Of a stretch of DNA of 64,000 nt, positions 19,954 to 29,029 are shown one piece after another. The notes under the pieces were generated by a model. That model did not search any database, was not told where the DNA came from, and worked only from the letters and a program-made list of their open reading frames with translations. The first letter of the stretch is position 1; every line of letters begins with the position of its first letter. Source of the DNA: an uncultured Prevotella sp. (GTDB lineage: Bacteria; Bacteroidota; Bacteroidia; Bacteroidales; Bacteroidaceae); NCBI GenBank assembly GCA_947177775.1, contig CAMWVS010000001.1:1-64000 (forward strand), read 5' to 3'. The translations under genes and the position numbers were made by a program.

Positions 19954-20430
19954 ATGAAATCAGTTAAATACTTATTCCTTGCCGCCACACTGATGGCGCT
20001 GTTCGCAGCCCCCGAGGCTTCTGCAAAAAGAAAACTTCTCCCGAAATCTTATATGTTCGGCTTCTCGGCATCATTCAGAGATTCCACTGTCTATTTCACC
20101 GACATACAGTCGGTGGACAGCACATGGATAGAAACCAAGGGAAATATGCTCCTCGGACGGAATGTCTATTCGTATCAGCTGAAGAACTACATGAACGAAC
20201 TCGGCATGCCACACAGAACGTGCATCGTGATGTTTGCAGAAAAGCGCAAGGACGCCGAGAAAAAACTGATGAAACTAAGACACAAATACACGGGAAAGGC
20301 AAAGAACCAATATGATGTCAAAGTTCTGACCGACAAGGATTTCTGTTTCCGTCCCGTCAGCATAGACATCATCGCACCGGACGAAGAAATCGAGGCACCA
20401 CAACCAAAAAGCCATAAAAGGAAGAAATAG
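19954..20430 (+). CDS. small exported protein of unknown function
   Basis: 158 residues. The start at 19954 is chosen because it gives a clean signal peptide (cleavage near EASAKR, ~23) and sits 8 bp after rpoD; a longer frame would run inside rpoD. The mature part is basic, with about 15% lysine and a lysine-rich tail. Segments such as YFTDIQSVDSTWIETKGNML recall short Bacteroidetes proteins of unknown role. It is probably co-transcribed with rpoD. I do not recognise a named family. Confidence 0.7.
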   Translation: MKSVKYLFLAATLMALFAAPEASAKRKLLPKSYMFGFSASFRDSTVYFTDIQSVDSTWIETKGNMLLGRNVYSYQLKNYMNELGMPHRTCIVMFAEKRKDAEKKLMKLRHKYTGKAKNQYDVKVLTDKDFCFRPVSIDIIAPDEEIEAPQPKSHKRKK

Positions 20431-20439
20431 GTCCGGGAA

Positions 20440-21327
20440 ATGGGAGAAAATACCAATCTGTTCAAAATAGCAGACTTTCTTGTCCGGGTCACATTCAATG
20501 ATACGGATACAGACGGCATGGCCCTTCTGCCGTCTTTCAGAGCATTCAGATGCGAGGAAGACAACAGCGGCGAAGTGATTGTTGACATGACCGTTGACAA
20601 CGGGCTGAAACCACGGCGTGACGGACAGAAAATCAGGAATTTCGATACAGGAAACGGCCATACGCTCGTCCATAAACTGCCCGACGGAGGCTATCAGTTC
20701 ATCATACGGGACACACTGGAACGTGACTGCTGCCTTTTGCAGGCTGACAGCCGGTTCGAGGTATGTAGCTGCGCGCTCAACGGCACACGCGACATGCGCT
20801 CGTTCGGACTCAACGATGCCCTCCTGCTCTCATTTGCTTTCGCTACTGCATTCCACGGCGCGTTGCTCATTCATGCCTCATGCGTAGTGAAAGACGGACG
20901 GGGCTATCCCTTCACGGCAAAAAGCGGAACAGGAAAGAGCACTCACACATCACTGTGGATGAAGCACATAGAAAATGTGGAACTGCTCAACGACGACAAT
21001 CCGGTGATACGGTTTATCGACGGGGAGGCTTTCATATACGGCTCACCATGGAGCGGCAAAACGCCTTGTTACAGAAACAGGAAAGCACGGCTGGGGGCAG
21101 TGACGAAAATTGAACGCGCCACCCAAAACAGCATCGAGAGGTCAAATCCAATCAACGCCTTCGGAATGATGTTGGCCGCATGTTCGTCGATGAAGTGGGA
21201 CAACGAAATATATGGCGGAGTATGCGACACGGCAACACGCATCATAGAGACAACACCAATATACACCCTACACTGTCTGCCTGACGAGCAGGCTGCAATA
21301 CTATGTCACAGGACAATAGCAAGATAA
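20440..21327 (+). CDS. HprK-like P-loop kinase
   Basis: 295 residues related to the HPr-kinase/PEP-carboxykinase P-loop fold rather than to true HprK. The Walker A motif is AKSGTGKST (160-168). A metal-binding LLNDDNP (183-188) and the conserved GSPWSGKTPCYRN (201-213) follow. Homologues of this kind accompany PqqD-like proteins, for example in lasso-peptide and other RiPP clusters, where they can phosphorylate a peptide. Here it overlaps the next gene by 25 bp, and a PqqD gene is nearby. No precursor peptide was identified, so the substrate is unknown. Confidence 0.75.
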   Translation: MGENTNLFKIADFLVRVTFNDTDTDGMALLPSFRAFRCEEDNSGEVIVDMTVDNGLKPRRDGQKIRNFDTGNGHTLVHKLPDGGYQFIIRDTLERDCCLLQADSRFEVCSCALNGTRDMRSFGLNDALLLSFAFATAFHGALLIHASCVVKDGRGYPFTAKSGTGKSTHTSLWMKHIENVELLNDDNPVIRFIDGEAFIYGSPWSGKTPCYRNRKARLGAVTKIERATQNSIERSNPINAFGMMLAACSSMKWDNEIYGGVCDTATRIIETTPIYTLHCLPDEQAAILCHRTIAR

Positions 21328-21779
21328 AGACACTGCGCGTAACCAACGCCATGCTAATGCCGGAAATAATACGAATGATAGACGCCGGCCATACCGTGAC
21401 GTTGCCATTGCGCGGCTACAGCATGCGGCCTTTCCTTGAAGACGGCCGCGACAAGGCTTTGCTGTCCGCCGTGGACAGACTGTCCATTGGGATGCCCGTA
21501 TTGGCGGAAACGTCTCCCGGCCATTATGTGCTCCACCGGATAGTCGGCATGGATGGCGAACGGATAACACTGCTCGGTGACGGCAACATAACACCGGAAC
21601 ACTGCCGTCTCTCTGACATCAAGGCCGTGGCCGTGGCGTTCTACCGCAAGGGACGCACCGTTCCCGACCGCACCGACGGACGTAAGTGGCGGACGTATTC
21701 GTTGTTATGGACAAGGCTCCGCCCCATGCGCCGCTATCTGCTCTTCATATACAGGCAGTTCATAAAGATAATGGCTTAG
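21303..21779 (+). CDS. S24/S26-family peptidase-like protein
   Basis: 158 residues. The signal-peptidase-like Ser motif LRGYSMRPFL puts the nucleophile at Ser40. HYVLHRIVG and LLGDGN correspond to the conserved beta-strand blocks of S24/S26 folds. The canonical catalytic Lys of signal peptidase I is not obvious, so activity is uncertain. It has no strong N-terminal membrane anchor. It overlaps the HprK-like gene by 25 bp and precedes the PqqD gene by 167 bp, so the three behave as one unit. Confidence 0.72.
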   Translation: MSQDNSKIKTLRVTNAMLMPEIIRMIDAGHTVTLPLRGYSMRPFLEDGRDKALLSAVDRLSIGMPVLAETSPGHYVLHRIVGMDGERITLLGDGNITPEHCRLSDIKAVAVAFYRKGRTVPDRTDGRKWRTYSLLWTRLRPMRRYLLFIYRQFIKIMA

Positions 21780-21946
21780 TCCCATACACCGTTACCCACC
21801 GGACAGACACAATCGGCACACACGCCGACACCCGACATCGTCTCCTGACATGTAGGACAAAGACATGACCATCCACGCCGTTAACACTGCTGTATGGGGA
21901 TATACACAACATGAAAGAAACAACATTCAATAAATCTATATAAACA

Positions 21947-22213
21947 ATGAAAAGAAAGAAAGGATTCAATCTGCGCAATGTCTGCGGCGAACGGATTATC
22001 GTTGCCGAAGGCCGTGAAAACATAGATTTCAGCAAGATAATAAGCATGAACGAGTCGTCTGAATTCCTTTGGAATGCCGTAGACGGGAAAGATTTCACAA
22101 CCGACGATCTTGTACGTCTGCTCACGGATGAATATGAAGTGGACGAAGCTACCGCCCGGCAGGATGCCGAGACTGTCGTACGGCTGTGGACGAAGGCCGG
22201 AATAGTGGAATGA
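21947..22213 (+). CDS. PqqD-family protein
   Basis: 88 residues with the compact winged-helix PqqD fold: an N-terminal beta part (VCGERIIVAEG), the NESSEFLWNAVDGKDFTTDDLVRLL segment, and a helical C-terminus. PqqD proteins recognise leader peptides in RiPP systems, but many Bacteroidetes carry stand-alone copies beside HprK-like and S24/S26-like genes with no known peptide. A 22-codon ORF (21865-21933) lies just upstream. It is followed directly by a long hairpin. Confidence 0.82.
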   Translation: MKRKKGFNLRNVCGERIIVAEGRENIDFSKIISMNESSEFLWNAVDGKDFTTDDLVRLLTDEYEVDEATARQDAETVVRLWTKAGIVE

Positions 22214-22217
22214 CAAA

Positions 22218-22376
22218 AGGGATAAAAGGAGATAAGGGAAGATAGAAGGAGATAAGGGAAGATAAAAGGAGATAAGGGACGTTTGTCTTGCTGTTGAAAC
22301 AAAGACCGTTGTCCTTTATCTCCTTTTATCTTCCCTTATCTCCTTCTATCTTCCCTTATCTCCTTCTATCTCCTTC
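22218..22376. repeat. GGAGATAA hairpin element, copy A
   Basis: The left arm (22218-22279) is built from tandem GGAGATAAGGGAAGATA-type units. The right arm (22312-22376) is its reverse complement (TCTCCTTTTATCTTCCCTTA). The loop/core is homologous, in inverse orientation, to that of 41748-41930. It fills the gap between two convergent genes and abuts both stop codons, so it may act as a bidirectional terminator. Confidence 0.8.
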
Positions 22377-23945
22377 TCAGAACGTATAGCCCAAGGAGAG
22401 AAGCATCTGGTGGCGCTTGTTGCTGACATCAACGGCATCGGCCGTATTGGTAGCGTCAAGCACATCGGAGAATGGACGGAACGTTCCGTTTGTCTGACTG
22501 TACTGATATGCAAGATCAATGGAGAACTTGTCAAGACGATAACCGATACCGGCCGTAACGCGATAGGTATCTTTCCAGTTTGTAAAGTCTGTGGAGGAAG
22601 AATAGCTTATGCCGTAAGAGTCGAGACATCCATCCTTGATGCCATTACTATTATACATCGGCGAGAGATAGTTGAAACCAAGACGCACTGAAATATCGTT
22701 ATCCGGTTTGAACTCCGCACCAACTTTCACCGTGTGTACCCCCTTGAGTGTCTTCGACGTATGGCCGTTCATTTCCAAATCAGACGATGTATCTTCATAC
22801 CCGTCCCAGCTGTAACCATTGATTATACGGCTGTCCAAGCTGCCATAATCGGCATATTCGTATGAAGCTCCGAGAGCCAGATAACGGTCGATGGTGTGGC
22901 CGAGGCTCAGTCCGAACTTCCACGGGGTGTATAGTTTGAAGTCATATTCATTACCGATACTCATTGAGTATGTTCCATAGTTCTTGTCGTCCACAACCAT
23001 CGCCGTATGATTACGTGTAGTGAGATCATACCACGTTGGCGTAGCCACAGACAAACCTATACGGAACGGCGACTCCGCCACAGGACGGAATATGACGCCC
23101 GCCTTGACATCCACTCCCGAACCGGTTATTTCCCGCGTGTCTTCAACCAGCACACCGTCAACGGCATCAACATTCGGGGCAAAGAGTTCGGCATATTCAG
23201 AATATCCCTTGTAATGAACGTCATGCAGTCCGACTGTCAGTCCGAGATAGACACGGTCATTGATATTTCCGCTGATATTGAAGTCATAAGAGCCTATATA
23301 ACCGCTGTTCTTGCGGTCCATCATATAGCGTTCGGCACCATAGTAACCATAGTCAGGAGCCGACATGTCCGAGCCCGGCACAACCAAAAGGGCATTATAG
23401 TAGAGTTCATCCAGATTGCTGAATGCACGGTCATCCGATGTTATATATTCTTTGTCCGGATAGACAAAATCCCAACCTCCTGCTGCGGCTGTCGCACCTT
23501 TGTTGTAGGAGACCTTGTTCTGTGAAGCGTCAGCCCCCACGTTGCCAGCAGCATTAAGTATGAAATTGAAATTGCGGCTCTTGTGATAGTTGAAAGCGAA
23601 ATTCACAAAAGACCGGCTGTCCGTACGCAATGAATAGACAAAGCCTATCTGGTCGAAACTCATGTTGGTCTTGTCGGCACCGGCAAATTTCACGGCATCC
23701 TGCTGGGAAACAAATCCGAACGAAGCGGAAGCCGTAGAATGACGGAACAGGCCTATACCAGCAGGATTGGTCCCTATCGTCGATATATCGGCACCAAGAG
23801 CGTCCATAGCTCCTCCCATACCCACATAACGAGCCGTACCGTTCAGGTCTCCCGTGGCCAGCTCAGCATTGATGTAAGTTTCCTGTGCGACTGCGGTAAG
23901 AGAACTTCCCATCAACGCAGCAATCAAAACATATTTTGTTCTCAT
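22377..23945 (-). CDS. FadL/OmpP1-type outer-membrane protein
   Basis: 522 residues from the start at 23945, chosen because it opens a signal peptide (MRTKYVLIAALMG, cleavage near AVAQ); the frame extends 21 codons further upstream without purpose. The N-terminal hatch-like segment (TARYVGMGGAMDALGADISTIGTNPAGIGLF) and a C-terminal beta-barrel ending YTF are those of the OmpP1/FadL/TodX superfamily of hydrophobic-substrate transporters. The ligand is unknown. It is probably expressed with the upstream Trp/Tyr-rich protein gene. Confidence 0.85.
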   Translation of the reverse strand: MRTKYVLIAALMGSSLTAVAQETYINAELATGDLNGTARYVGMGGAMDALGADISTIGTNPAGIGLFRHSTASASFGFVSQQDAVKFAGADKTNMSFDQIGFVYSLRTDSRSFVNFAFNYHKSRNFNFILNAAGNVGADASQNKVSYNKGATAAAGGWDFVYPDKEYITSDDRAFSNLDELYYNALLVVPGSDMSAPDYGYYGAERYMMDRKNSGYIGSYDFNISGNINDRVYLGLTVGLHDVHYKGYSEYAELFAPNVDAVDGVLVEDTREITGSGVDVKAGVIFRPVAESPFRIGLSVATPTWYDLTTRNHTAMVVDDKNYGTYSMSIGNEYDFKLYTPWKFGLSLGHTIDRYLALGASYEYADYGSLDSRIINGYSWDGYEDTSSDLEMNGHTSKTLKGVHTVKVGAEFKPDNDISVRLGFNYLSPMYNSNGIKDGCLDSYGISYSSSTDFTNWKDTYRVTAGIGYRLDKFSIDLAYQYSQTNGTFRPFSDVLDATNTADAVDVSNKRHQMLLSLGYTF

Positions 23946-24031
23946 TTTAATAATCGTTTTTAATATATAAATAACTGTCTTGCCCGGTTCTTCCGAATAT
24001 TGAGACAATAGTGGGGGATTAAGACATAATC

Positions 24032-24910
24032 CTATCTGCGTCCGCCAAAACCACCACTACGCGCTCCGCTGCCACCGGTAGAGCGGCTGCCGCCACTGAA
24101 ACTGCCTCCCGAACGGCTTCCGCCGAAGCTGCCGTTGCTGTAAGACTGTGTCGGACGCTGCGTCGTATTGTTACGTACCGTTGCGTTCGTGCGGTTTACG
24201 CCAAAACGCTCCGATGCTGAGAAATTGCGGTTACGCACACCGGAAGCCATCCTCCTGCTGCGGTCGGCAATACCGTTTGAGACAGACGACGTACCGCTGT
24301 TGCGGCTTGCTCCGATACGCCCTACACCATAAGCGCGGTTCTGCGTACCGGCCGGTCCTCCGCCACGGAGTGTGACATAGTGGGGACCACCCCAAACACC
24401 ACCGTACCAACCATGCCAGCCGTAACCATACCACGGAGAGTGCCAGCCATAATACCACGGTGAATACCATCCGCAGTACCATGGATCGTAATAATACCAG
24501 CCCGGCGAATACCACGGGTCATACCATCCGTACCACGACGAACGGCCAGCATAATAGCCGGCCCAGTAGGGGTCGTTCCACGAATAGTCGTCAAAGCGGC
24601 TCATGCGGCGCGCCAGCTGATAATCGTCGGGACTTTCCACCGCGAGCGAATCAGGATAAACACCGGCAACGGCGTCAAAATCGACAATGTCATTGCCGGC
24701 CGAGTCTATCTCCTGAACATAGCTTCCACGACGGTTATAGTCGTCAACACTGCGGTCGCTACCGGAATAATAGGTGTCGCGCGGCATGCCATAGTCACGC
24801 TTGCTTTTCTCCACGTTGGCCTTTGTCGGCACAAAATACATATCGTCCTGAGCGAGACCTGCAAGAGGCAACGCCACGGACGCCAATGATGCAAGAAACA
24901 ATCTCTTCAT
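24032..24910 (-). CDS. exported Trp/Tyr/Gly-rich low-complexity protein
   Basis: 292 residues starting at MKRLFLASLASVALP (signal peptide, cleavage near GLAQ). Residues ~108-180 are an extreme Trp/Tyr/Gly/Pro tract (repeats like WYDPWYSPG and GWYSPWYYGW). The C-terminal ~90 residues are Ser/Gly/Arg/Asn-rich (GGSRSGGSFSGG). No catalytic family is recognised. Such compositions suggest an extracellular matrix or surface-associated structural protein; that is inference. Two -7 boxes lie upstream, divergent from prmA. Confidence 0.7.
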   Translation of the reverse strand: MKRLFLASLASVALPLAGLAQDDMYFVPTKANVEKSKRDYGMPRDTYYSGSDRSVDDYNRRGSYVQEIDSAGNDIVDFDAVAGVYPDSLAVESPDDYQLARRMSRFDDYSWNDPYWAGYYAGRSSWYGWYDPWYSPGWYYYDPWYCGWYSPWYYGWHSPWYGYGWHGWYGGVWGGPHYVTLRGGGPAGTQNRAYGVGRIGASRNSGTSSVSNGIADRSRRMASGVRNRNFSASERFGVNRTNATVRNNTTQRPTQSYSNGSFGGSRSGGSFSGGSRSTGGSGARSGGFGGRR

Positions 24911-24944
24911 AATCAACATTTATTTAGTTCATTTACTCACACTA

Positions 24945-24975
24945 CAAAATTATCAATAATAATATTACAAATATA
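24945..24975 (-). promoter_or_regulatory. two -7 boxes ahead of the Trp/Tyr-rich protein gene
   Basis: On the minus strand TAATTTTG (24945-24952) and TATATTTG (24968-24975) both match TAnnTTTG; either could serve. Confidence 0.45.
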
Positions 24976-25017
24976 AGGAAAAACCCTAAACGCCGGTAGG
25001 TTTTTCCCTATTTTTTG

Positions 25018-25025
25018 TATTTTTG
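25018..25025 (+). promoter_or_regulatory. -7 box of prmA
   Basis: TATTTTTG 20 bases before the chosen ATG. It overlaps the alternative upstream start at 25015, which is why that start is rejected. Confidence 0.55.
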
Positions 25026-25044
25026 CATCAAAATTCGCACAATA

Positions 25045-25941
25045 ATGAAGTATTACGAGATTGATTTTAACATACGATTGACCCACAACGGGACTGACGA
25101 TAGCTGCAATGACAACGAATTCATGATGCAGAACGCACGCGACATTATCGCAGCCGTCACCGGTGAAGCCGGTCTTGAAACATTTGAGTACACAGACAAC
25201 GGACTGAAAGGATATGTCCAAACAAGTTTTTTCAACCGTGACACACTCGACACGGCTATTGACTCTATCCCATTAGACAATATCTGTGTGACATACGAGG
25301 TCAACGAGGCAGAAGACAAAGACTGGAACGAGACTTGGGAAAACGAAGGGTTTGAACCTATCACGGTCAACAGCCGTTGCGTCATCCACGACGGTCGCCA
25401 TCTCCCGGAAGACGACAGACATGAAATCAGCATCGAGATTGACGCCCGCATGGCTTTCGGGACTGGCACCCATGAGACCACGCGGATGGTAGCTGCCACG
25501 CTGCTGGACACCGGTTTGACGGGCAAGAACGTTCTTGACTGCGGATGCGGAACCGGCATACTGAGCATCATCGCCCTGAAATGCGGTGCAGCAAAAGCGG
25601 TGGGATATGATATCGACGAATGGAGCGTGGACAACTCGCGCCACAATGCCGTAATCAACCGCGTGGAAGAGCGCTTCCTCCCCATCCTCGGCGACGCCTC
25701 GGTGCTGGCCGGCATAGACGACCGGTTCGACGTCGTGACGGCAAACATCAACCGCAATATCCTCCTCAACGACATGGCCGCTTTCCGGAGCGTGATGACC
25801 GACGGCGCCATGCTTATCCTCAGCGGCTTCTACAGTGAAGACACAGACGTTCTGACAGCTAAAGCCGCCGAACTCGGACTCGCACACTGCCAGACTTACA
25901 CGGACAATGGCTGGGCCTGCATGACTTTCCGCGTCGAATAA
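25045..25941 (+). CDS. prmA: ribosomal protein L11 methyltransferase
   Basis: 298 residues. SAM-dependent methylation of ribosomal protein L11. The N-terminal substrate-recognition domain precedes a class I methyltransferase domain with the family signature MAFGTGTHETTRM and the SAM motif VLDCGCGTGILSI. The N-after-strand motif TANINRNIL, typical of PrmA, is present. The ATG at 25045 is used because the upstream ATG lies inside the promoter. Confidence 0.93.
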   Translation: MKYYEIDFNIRLTHNGTDDSCNDNEFMMQNARDIIAAVTGEAGLETFEYTDNGLKGYVQTSFFNRDTLDTAIDSIPLDNICVTYEVNEAEDKDWNETWENEGFEPITVNSRCVIHDGRHLPEDDRHEISIEIDARMAFGTGTHETTRMVAATLLDTGLTGKNVLDCGCGTGILSIIALKCGAAKAVGYDIDEWSVDNSRHNAVINRVEERFLPILGDASVLAGIDDRFDVVTANINRNILLNDMAAFRSVMTDGAMLILSGFYSEDTDVLTAKAAELGLAHCQTYTDNGWACMTFRVE

Positions 25942-26013
25942 ATCACAGTGGCGTATCAGAACCGGTTTTTATAACAACATGCAAAAAAACGCCATCATAC
26001 TATCCGACGACCG

Positions 26014-26904
26014 TCAATCTTCGTCGGCCTCATCATCACCCTGTCCGCCGATGGTGAGGCGACGGAGATCATAGTAGCTGCCGTTGTAGATATTGAAATC
26101 AACATATCCCTTTATGCCGGGCAGGCGGCCGCAGTCAGTGTGCTGCCAGAATTTCCACTTACCCTTATACTCCACCTTGTCCACGTAGTAGTGGGCTATC
26201 CAATATGGATAGCTATCGAAGACGGAGTCGCTGAGATACGCCATTTTGAATTTATAGTAAGTATAGATTATCGGCTTGACCTTATAATGCTTTTCTACAA
26301 TATCAAGCCATGTCAGCACGCTTTTCCTGAATTCCTCCGGAGTCTGTTCCTTGGCCTTATGCTCCACGTCAAGCACGGGCGGAAGGTCTCCGTCCTCCAG
26401 TTCCACCTGACTAATGAAATAGCGGGCCTGAGCCTCTCCTGTCGAACGGGTACTCCAAAAGTGGTATGCGCCGCGGATGAATCCGTGTTCGCGTGCCTGA
26501 TAGAAATTATCCTTGAAACGGTTGTCGAGCCTGCTCGCGCCCTCCGTGGCCTTTATCATGACAAAACGCACGGGACATTTCTCAATCATGCCGTTGTTCC
26601 TCAGGTTCTCCCAGTCGATGATTCCCTGATAGTGGCTGATGTCTATGCCGTGGATTTCATAGCCCTCGGGATATGAGACGTCACCGTACATGGCCCGCCA
26701 GCGGAAGCCGAACGGTCCGACAAAGAAGTAATAGAAAGCCCAGATATACCCTGCCACGACAAGCGCACCGCCCAGCCACCACGCCCACCCCGGCAGTTTC
26801 TGCATCAAGCGCAACAACGGGCCTGGCTTCTTCCGTCTCACAGGAGAACGGTAGACACGGCGGGAAGATTTTCTGTCTGTACGTCTGTTGGTCGTCTTAG
26901 GCAT
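26014..26904 (-). CDS. membrane-anchored GH25 lysozyme-like protein
   Basis: 296 residues from 26904 (MPKTTNRRTD); the frame upstream is not needed. A very basic N-terminus is followed by one membrane segment (about 38-60, WAWWLGGALVVAGYIWAFYYFF). The glycoside hydrolase 25 domain has HGIDISHYQG (catalytic Asp), FVMIKATEG, GAYHFW and VLDVEHK (catalytic Glu region), and ends with a Trp/His segment FWQHTD. It should cleave the MurNAc-GlcNAc bond of peptidoglycan from the periplasmic face. Confidence 0.9.
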   Translation of the reverse strand: MPKTTNRRTDRKSSRRVYRSPVRRKKPGPLLRLMQKLPGWAWWLGGALVVAGYIWAFYYFFVGPFGFRWRAMYGDVSYPEGYEIHGIDISHYQGIIDWENLRNNGMIEKCPVRFVMIKATEGASRLDNRFKDNFYQAREHGFIRGAYHFWSTRSTGEAQARYFISQVELEDGDLPPVLDVEHKAKEQTPEEFRKSVLTWLDIVEKHYKVKPIIYTYYKFKMAYLSDSVFDSYPYWIAHYYVDKVEYKGKWKFWQHTDCGRLPGIKGYVDFNIYNGSYYDLRRLTIGGQGDDEADED

Positions 26905-26985
26905 GTCTGAAAGAAAAAGCCACAGGCTAAACGGGCCATACCGCAATCGGCGGCCCGCATAGCACGTGGCTTGTTTTATATTGTC

Positions 26986-28629
26986 TTATTTGCTCTGTTC
27001 GAGAGCCAGAGTTCTTGTAGGCTGGTCGCAGACTTCTGTCGGTCCCCAATACTGTATAGGTCCGGGATAAACATAGCATGTCTCCTTTGCCCATTCGTCA
27101 CGCTTTGCGGCAAAAGCCTTGAAGGGTTTGCCGTCCAACTCGACAAGAGCCTTGCGGATTACAGGCTTGTTCTCACCGTTGCGGCGCTCGATGTTCATCA
27201 TCATCGTGATTGGCACACCACCGGCAATCCACTCTTCTGCCGGAGCAGTCGTATTCTGGACGATGGCCATGTAGCCGGTCTTGCCGTTGGCGATGAGCTG
27301 TGCGGCACTCGTTCCGAGGGCATAGCAGTAGTCTGCATCAAAGTTCGACGGAGCTGCGCAACGGCCTTCGTATCCGAAGAAGTGGTGCTGTGCAGCAAAC
27401 TTGCCGGTGAACTTGCCTTCCTTCTTCCACTGTGCCAAACGGGCCTCACACATGTCTGAAAGCAGTTTTTCCGTCTCGATGAGCGAAACCTGAACGTTTC
27501 CGTGGGGGTCACGGTCAAGAGAGAGCTGACGGGCAACGCCCTCGGGCAGCGTCTCGAATGTAGCGGCGTTCTCCTTAGACAGATGTGCCACGATATATTC
27601 ACGCTGTGCATCCTTGTCCAAGTCCTTGTAGTCGGCACCATGGGCGGCAAGCAGATCGTTAAGTTCCTGTATCAGACGACCGATGGCAGGGATGAACTCG
27701 ATGAGTCCCTCGGGTACGATGACTGTACCGAAGTCATTGCCGTTGGCCGCACGATATGCAATAGCCTCGCAAAGCTGGTCTACAATCTGGTTGAGTGTCA
27801 TATCTTTCTGCTGTACTTCCTCTGATATGAGACAGATGTTAGGCTGGCACTGCAGGGCGCACTCAAGAGCGATATGGCTGGCCGAACGGCCCATGACCTT
27901 TATGAAATGCCAATACTTGCGGGCTGAGTTGCAGTCGCGCTCGATGTTTCCTATGAGTTCGGCGTATGTCTTTGTGGCTGTATCGAAACCGAAGCTGGTC
28001 TCAATCTGGGTGTTCTTGAGGTCGCCGTCGATGGTCTTGGGGCATCCGATTACCTGAACACCATAGTTCTTTGCTGCATAATATTCAGCCAGAACACAGG
28101 CGTTTGTGTTGGAGTCGTCACCGCCGATGATGACAATAGCCTTGATGTCGAGTTCGCGGATGATCTCCAGTCCCTTCTCAAACTGGTCAATCTGCTCCAG
28201 CTTCGTACGTCCGGAACCGATCATGTCAAAACCGCCGGTGTTGCGGTATTCGTCAACAATCTCCTTTGTCAGTTCTATATAATTATGGTCTACGAGTCCG
28301 CCGGGGCCGAGGATGAATCCGAAGAGGCGGTTTTCGGGATTGAGTTTCTTTATCTGGTCGAAGAGTCCCGTGATGACGTTGTGACCGCCGGGAGCCTGAC
28401 CGCCGCTGAGAATGACACCGACATTCATCTTCTTTCCGTTGGCCTCATCACTTGGAACGAACTCTACCACGGGCATGCCATAGGTGTTGGGGAAGAGCTT
28501 CTGGATTTCTTCCTGATTGTCAACACTCTGTGTCGGTTCACCTTCTTTGATTTTCACTGCGCCCAGAAGAGCCTTCGGCAATTTGGGCTGATAAGCAGCT
28601 CTTGCTATCTGCAAAGCACTTTTTTCCAT
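26986..28629 (-). CDS. pfp: PPi-dependent 6-phosphofructokinase
   Basis: 547 residues, the long clade of diphosphate-fructose-6-phosphate 1-phosphotransferase. Glycolysis/gluconeogenesis at the F6P/FBP step using PPi. LSGGQAPGGHN (75-85) is the phosphate loop. GGDDS (169-173) has the Asp that marks PPi rather than ATP use. PKTIDGD gives the catalytic TIDGD. The start at 28629 (MEKSALQIARA) fits the family. A promoter box lies ~115 bp upstream. Confidence 0.95.
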   Translation of the reverse strand: MEKSALQIARAAYQPKLPKALLGAVKIKEGEPTQSVDNQEEIQKLFPNTYGMPVVEFVPSDEANGKKMNVGVILSGGQAPGGHNVITGLFDQIKKLNPENRLFGFILGPGGLVDHNYIELTKEIVDEYRNTGGFDMIGSGRTKLEQIDQFEKGLEIIRELDIKAIVIIGGDDSNTNACVLAEYYAAKNYGVQVIGCPKTIDGDLKNTQIETSFGFDTATKTYAELIGNIERDCNSARKYWHFIKVMGRSASHIALECALQCQPNICLISEEVQQKDMTLNQIVDQLCEAIAYRAANGNDFGTVIVPEGLIEFIPAIGRLIQELNDLLAAHGADYKDLDKDAQREYIVAHLSKENAATFETLPEGVARQLSLDRDPHGNVQVSLIETEKLLSDMCEARLAQWKKEGKFTGKFAAQHHFFGYEGRCAAPSNFDADYCYALGTSAAQLIANGKTGYMAIVQNTTAPAEEWIAGGVPITMMMNIERRNGENKPVIRKALVELDGKPFKAFAAKRDEWAKETCYVYPGPIQYWGPTEVCDQPTRTLALEQSK

Positions 28630-28744
28630 AACTAAATAGATGTCTATGTATTTTATGAATAATGAATTATCTTGCAAAACTCTTTCCACTGGTTGTTGTC
28701 ATGCGTTATAAACACACATACAACCACGCCTCGGTTTCGGAATG

Positions 28745-28752
28745 CAAAATTA
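28745..28752 (-). promoter_or_regulatory. -7 box of pfp
   Basis: TAATTTTG on the minus strand, giving a leader of about 108 nt before pfp. The gene-free stretch 28630-29029 holds this, the divergent box at 28847 and the repeat at 28915. Confidence 0.5.
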
Positions 28753-28846
28753 ATCAAAATAAGAGAGAAAAGGGAAAGAAAAACGACAAAATCACCAAAT
28801 TAATATTTTTTTATGATAAAAATCATCGCCTTTCGATTATTTTACG

Positions 28847-28854
28847 TATCTTTG
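28847..28854 (+). promoter_or_regulatory. -7 box ahead of the 29030 gene
   Basis: TATCTTTG on the plus strand, with a leader of about 170 nt that contains the tandem palindromes at 28915-28955. Confidence 0.55.
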
Positions 28855-28914
28855 ACGAAGTTAGCTCATCTCCGGCGGGACACAACGTCCGCATCACGGA
28901 AACTGCGACATGAC

Positions 28915-28955
28915 GTTACACGGCTCACGTAACAACATTACACGGCCCACGTAAC
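28915..28955. repeat. two tandem 19-bp palindromic units
   Basis: GTTACACGGCTCACGTAAC (28915-28933) and ATTACACGGCCCACGTAAC (28937-28955), period 22. Each has GTTAC/GTAAC half-sites. Their spacing of about two helical turns in a 5' leader suggests an operator or a paired RNA element. Confidence 0.55.
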
Positions 28956-29029
28956 AAAGTCTACGCTTTCCGGGCTATAAAAGAAAAAACATAAAGAATC
29001 AGAAGACATCCCTTAAAACAATAAAAGTT

